This document shows, one piece after another, positions 63,396 to 64,000 of a stretch of 64,000 nt of DNA. This DNA is from Anaerobiospirillum thomasii. GTDB lineage: Bacteria > Pseudomonadota > Gammaproteobacteria > Enterobacterales > Succinivibrionaceae. A model generated the notes under the pieces. The model searched no databases and was not told where the DNA came from. It saw only the letters and a program-made list of their open reading frames with translations. Positions within the stretch are counted from its first letter, which is position 1. Each line of letters starts with the position of its first letter. Made by a program: the position numbers and the translations under genes. The stretch lies in assembly GCF_900445255.1 (NCBI RefSeq), contig NZ_UAPU01000005.1, positions 383,001 through 447,000 of the forward strand, in the 5' to 3' direction.

Positions 63396-64000
63396 TTATT
63401 TCTGAGCGATTAGAACTCTTTCAATCAGCAGTGTTACAGTTGCACCTGTATCTAAAGTTACAGTCACACTGCTAGCTGAAGCATCCTGCTTGACAACGCC
63501 CTTAACGTGACGGCCGTTGGTTGAAACCAAAACCTCGCGACCTGCCTTTAGATCATCAACAGTGGCCTTGACAAGACGCGGTCTTGGACGCTTGGCACCT
63601 GCATTGCGATTAAATGGCTTTTTGCCGCCTCTGTCATCTTTGTTAAATGGCTTTTTATTATTCTTTTTAGGAGCAGGTTTGCGCTTGGCATTGATTTCAT
63701 CAAAACGCTCTTTGGCATAGGAGGCATGCTCTGCAGTAACCTTCTCTACAGCATTGCCGTCTAAATCGATACGATCCTCGCCCTCCTTTACGCAGTAATA
63801 GTAGCGCAGACGGGTTGTGTATAAACGAACAGCGGCGCGGGCTTTTGATATAGACATGCCCTCAATGTCGCCTATTCTGTTCTTGAGATCATCTAAAATG
63901 CCAATCTTTAACGGCTTGGCATTACCCTCTTTGATAAAGCACTTTGGAAAATGAGTATATAAAAGCTCTAATGCCTCATTGATATGTTCAAAACGTGAGC
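63396..64000 (-). CDS. proQ: RNA chaperone ProQ, partial (N-terminus outside the window)
   Basis: The minus-strand frame is open to the right edge. It gives a FinO/ProQ domain (LLYTHFPKCFIKEGNAKPLKIGI, then ILDDLKNRIG, SKARAAVRLYTTRLRYYYCV and RIDLDGN). A basic Lys/Pro/Asn-rich linker follows, and then a C-terminal Tudor-like domain (LKAGREVLVSTNGRHVKGVV). ProQ binds structured small RNAs and mRNA 3' ends. At least 201 codons are visible; the start lies beyond the window. An internal ATG at 63857 cuts the FinO domain and is not the start. Confidence 0.95.
   Translation of the reverse strand, partial: SRFEHINEALELLYTHFPKCFIKEGNAKPLKIGILDDLKNRIGDIEGMSISKARAAVRLYTTRLRYYYCVKEGEDRIDLDGNAVEKVTAEHASYAKERFDEINAKRKPAPKKNNKKPFNKDDRGGKKPFNRNAGAKRPRPRLVKATVDDLKAGREVLVSTNGRHVKGVVKQDASASSVTVTLDTGATVTLLIERVLIAQK

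Overview
The window reads as part of an AT-rich gammaproteobacterial chromosome, probably from an anaerobic gut organism near the Succinivibrionaceae (Aeromonadales). The right end has the conserved order proQ-prc-pepN-DUF2835-pyrD-zapC, a gammaproteobacterial arrangement. The metabolic genes (D-serine dehydratase, LutABC lactate oxidation, a tripartite tricarboxylate-type transporter with a sulfatase) and several paralogous AAA-ATPase/PD-(D/E)XK proteins fit a host-associated anaerobe. The family assignment is an inference from gene content; no rRNA is present.

Layout. 1-1443: the 5' part of an ISL3-type transposase and a strongly structured non-coding stretch. 1444-8941: a sulfate-ester module made of a divergent TSUP anion exporter, a three-gene TTT transporter (tctC, tctB, tctA), a cytoplasmic sulfatase, a GntR/LacI-type regulator with a likely operator in the divergent promoter, and a NYN/OST-HTH protein. 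9035-9508: a decayed autotransporter barrel. 9990-13888 (minus): a D-serine operon, ridA-dsdX-dsdA, followed by a YheO/DauR-type regulator. 14698-19218: L-lactate permease and lutABC.

19520-30651 is a recombined accessory island. It has three AAA-ATPase/PD-(D/E)XK paralogues, an AlbA_2/HATPase gene with a decayed partial copy, aldo/keto reductase and IS66-like remnants, a pair of roughly 0.5 kb near-identical inverted repeats, and two short-period tandem arrays (10 bp and 11 bp).

30709-42695 (minus) is the most interesting locus: five tightly packed or overlapping genes. In transcription order they encode a UPF1-like SF1 helicase with a C-terminal Vsr/DUF559-type nuclease domain, a membrane-anchored coiled-coil protein with 11-residue repeats, a membrane-anchored coiled-coil McrB-like GTPase/AAA protein, a DUF2357 McrC-like protein without a recognisable nuclease motif, and a divergent Hsp70-like protein. 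The gene set resembles the coiled-coil McrBC-type systems called CoCoNuTs, which are predicted to act on RNA, but the distribution of the nuclease looks unusual. It is most likely an antiviral system.

43082-54646 holds upp, a SWIM/SNF2 helicase, a MerR regulator divergent from an MFS transporter with a MerR-type 19-bp-spacer promoter, an HNH nuclease-like protein, a macro-domain protein, flagellin, an NlpE-like lipoprotein and a membrane metallophosphoesterase. 54742-56492 has no gene but contains a cluster of palindromes. 56586-64000 (minus) is the conserved housekeeping block.
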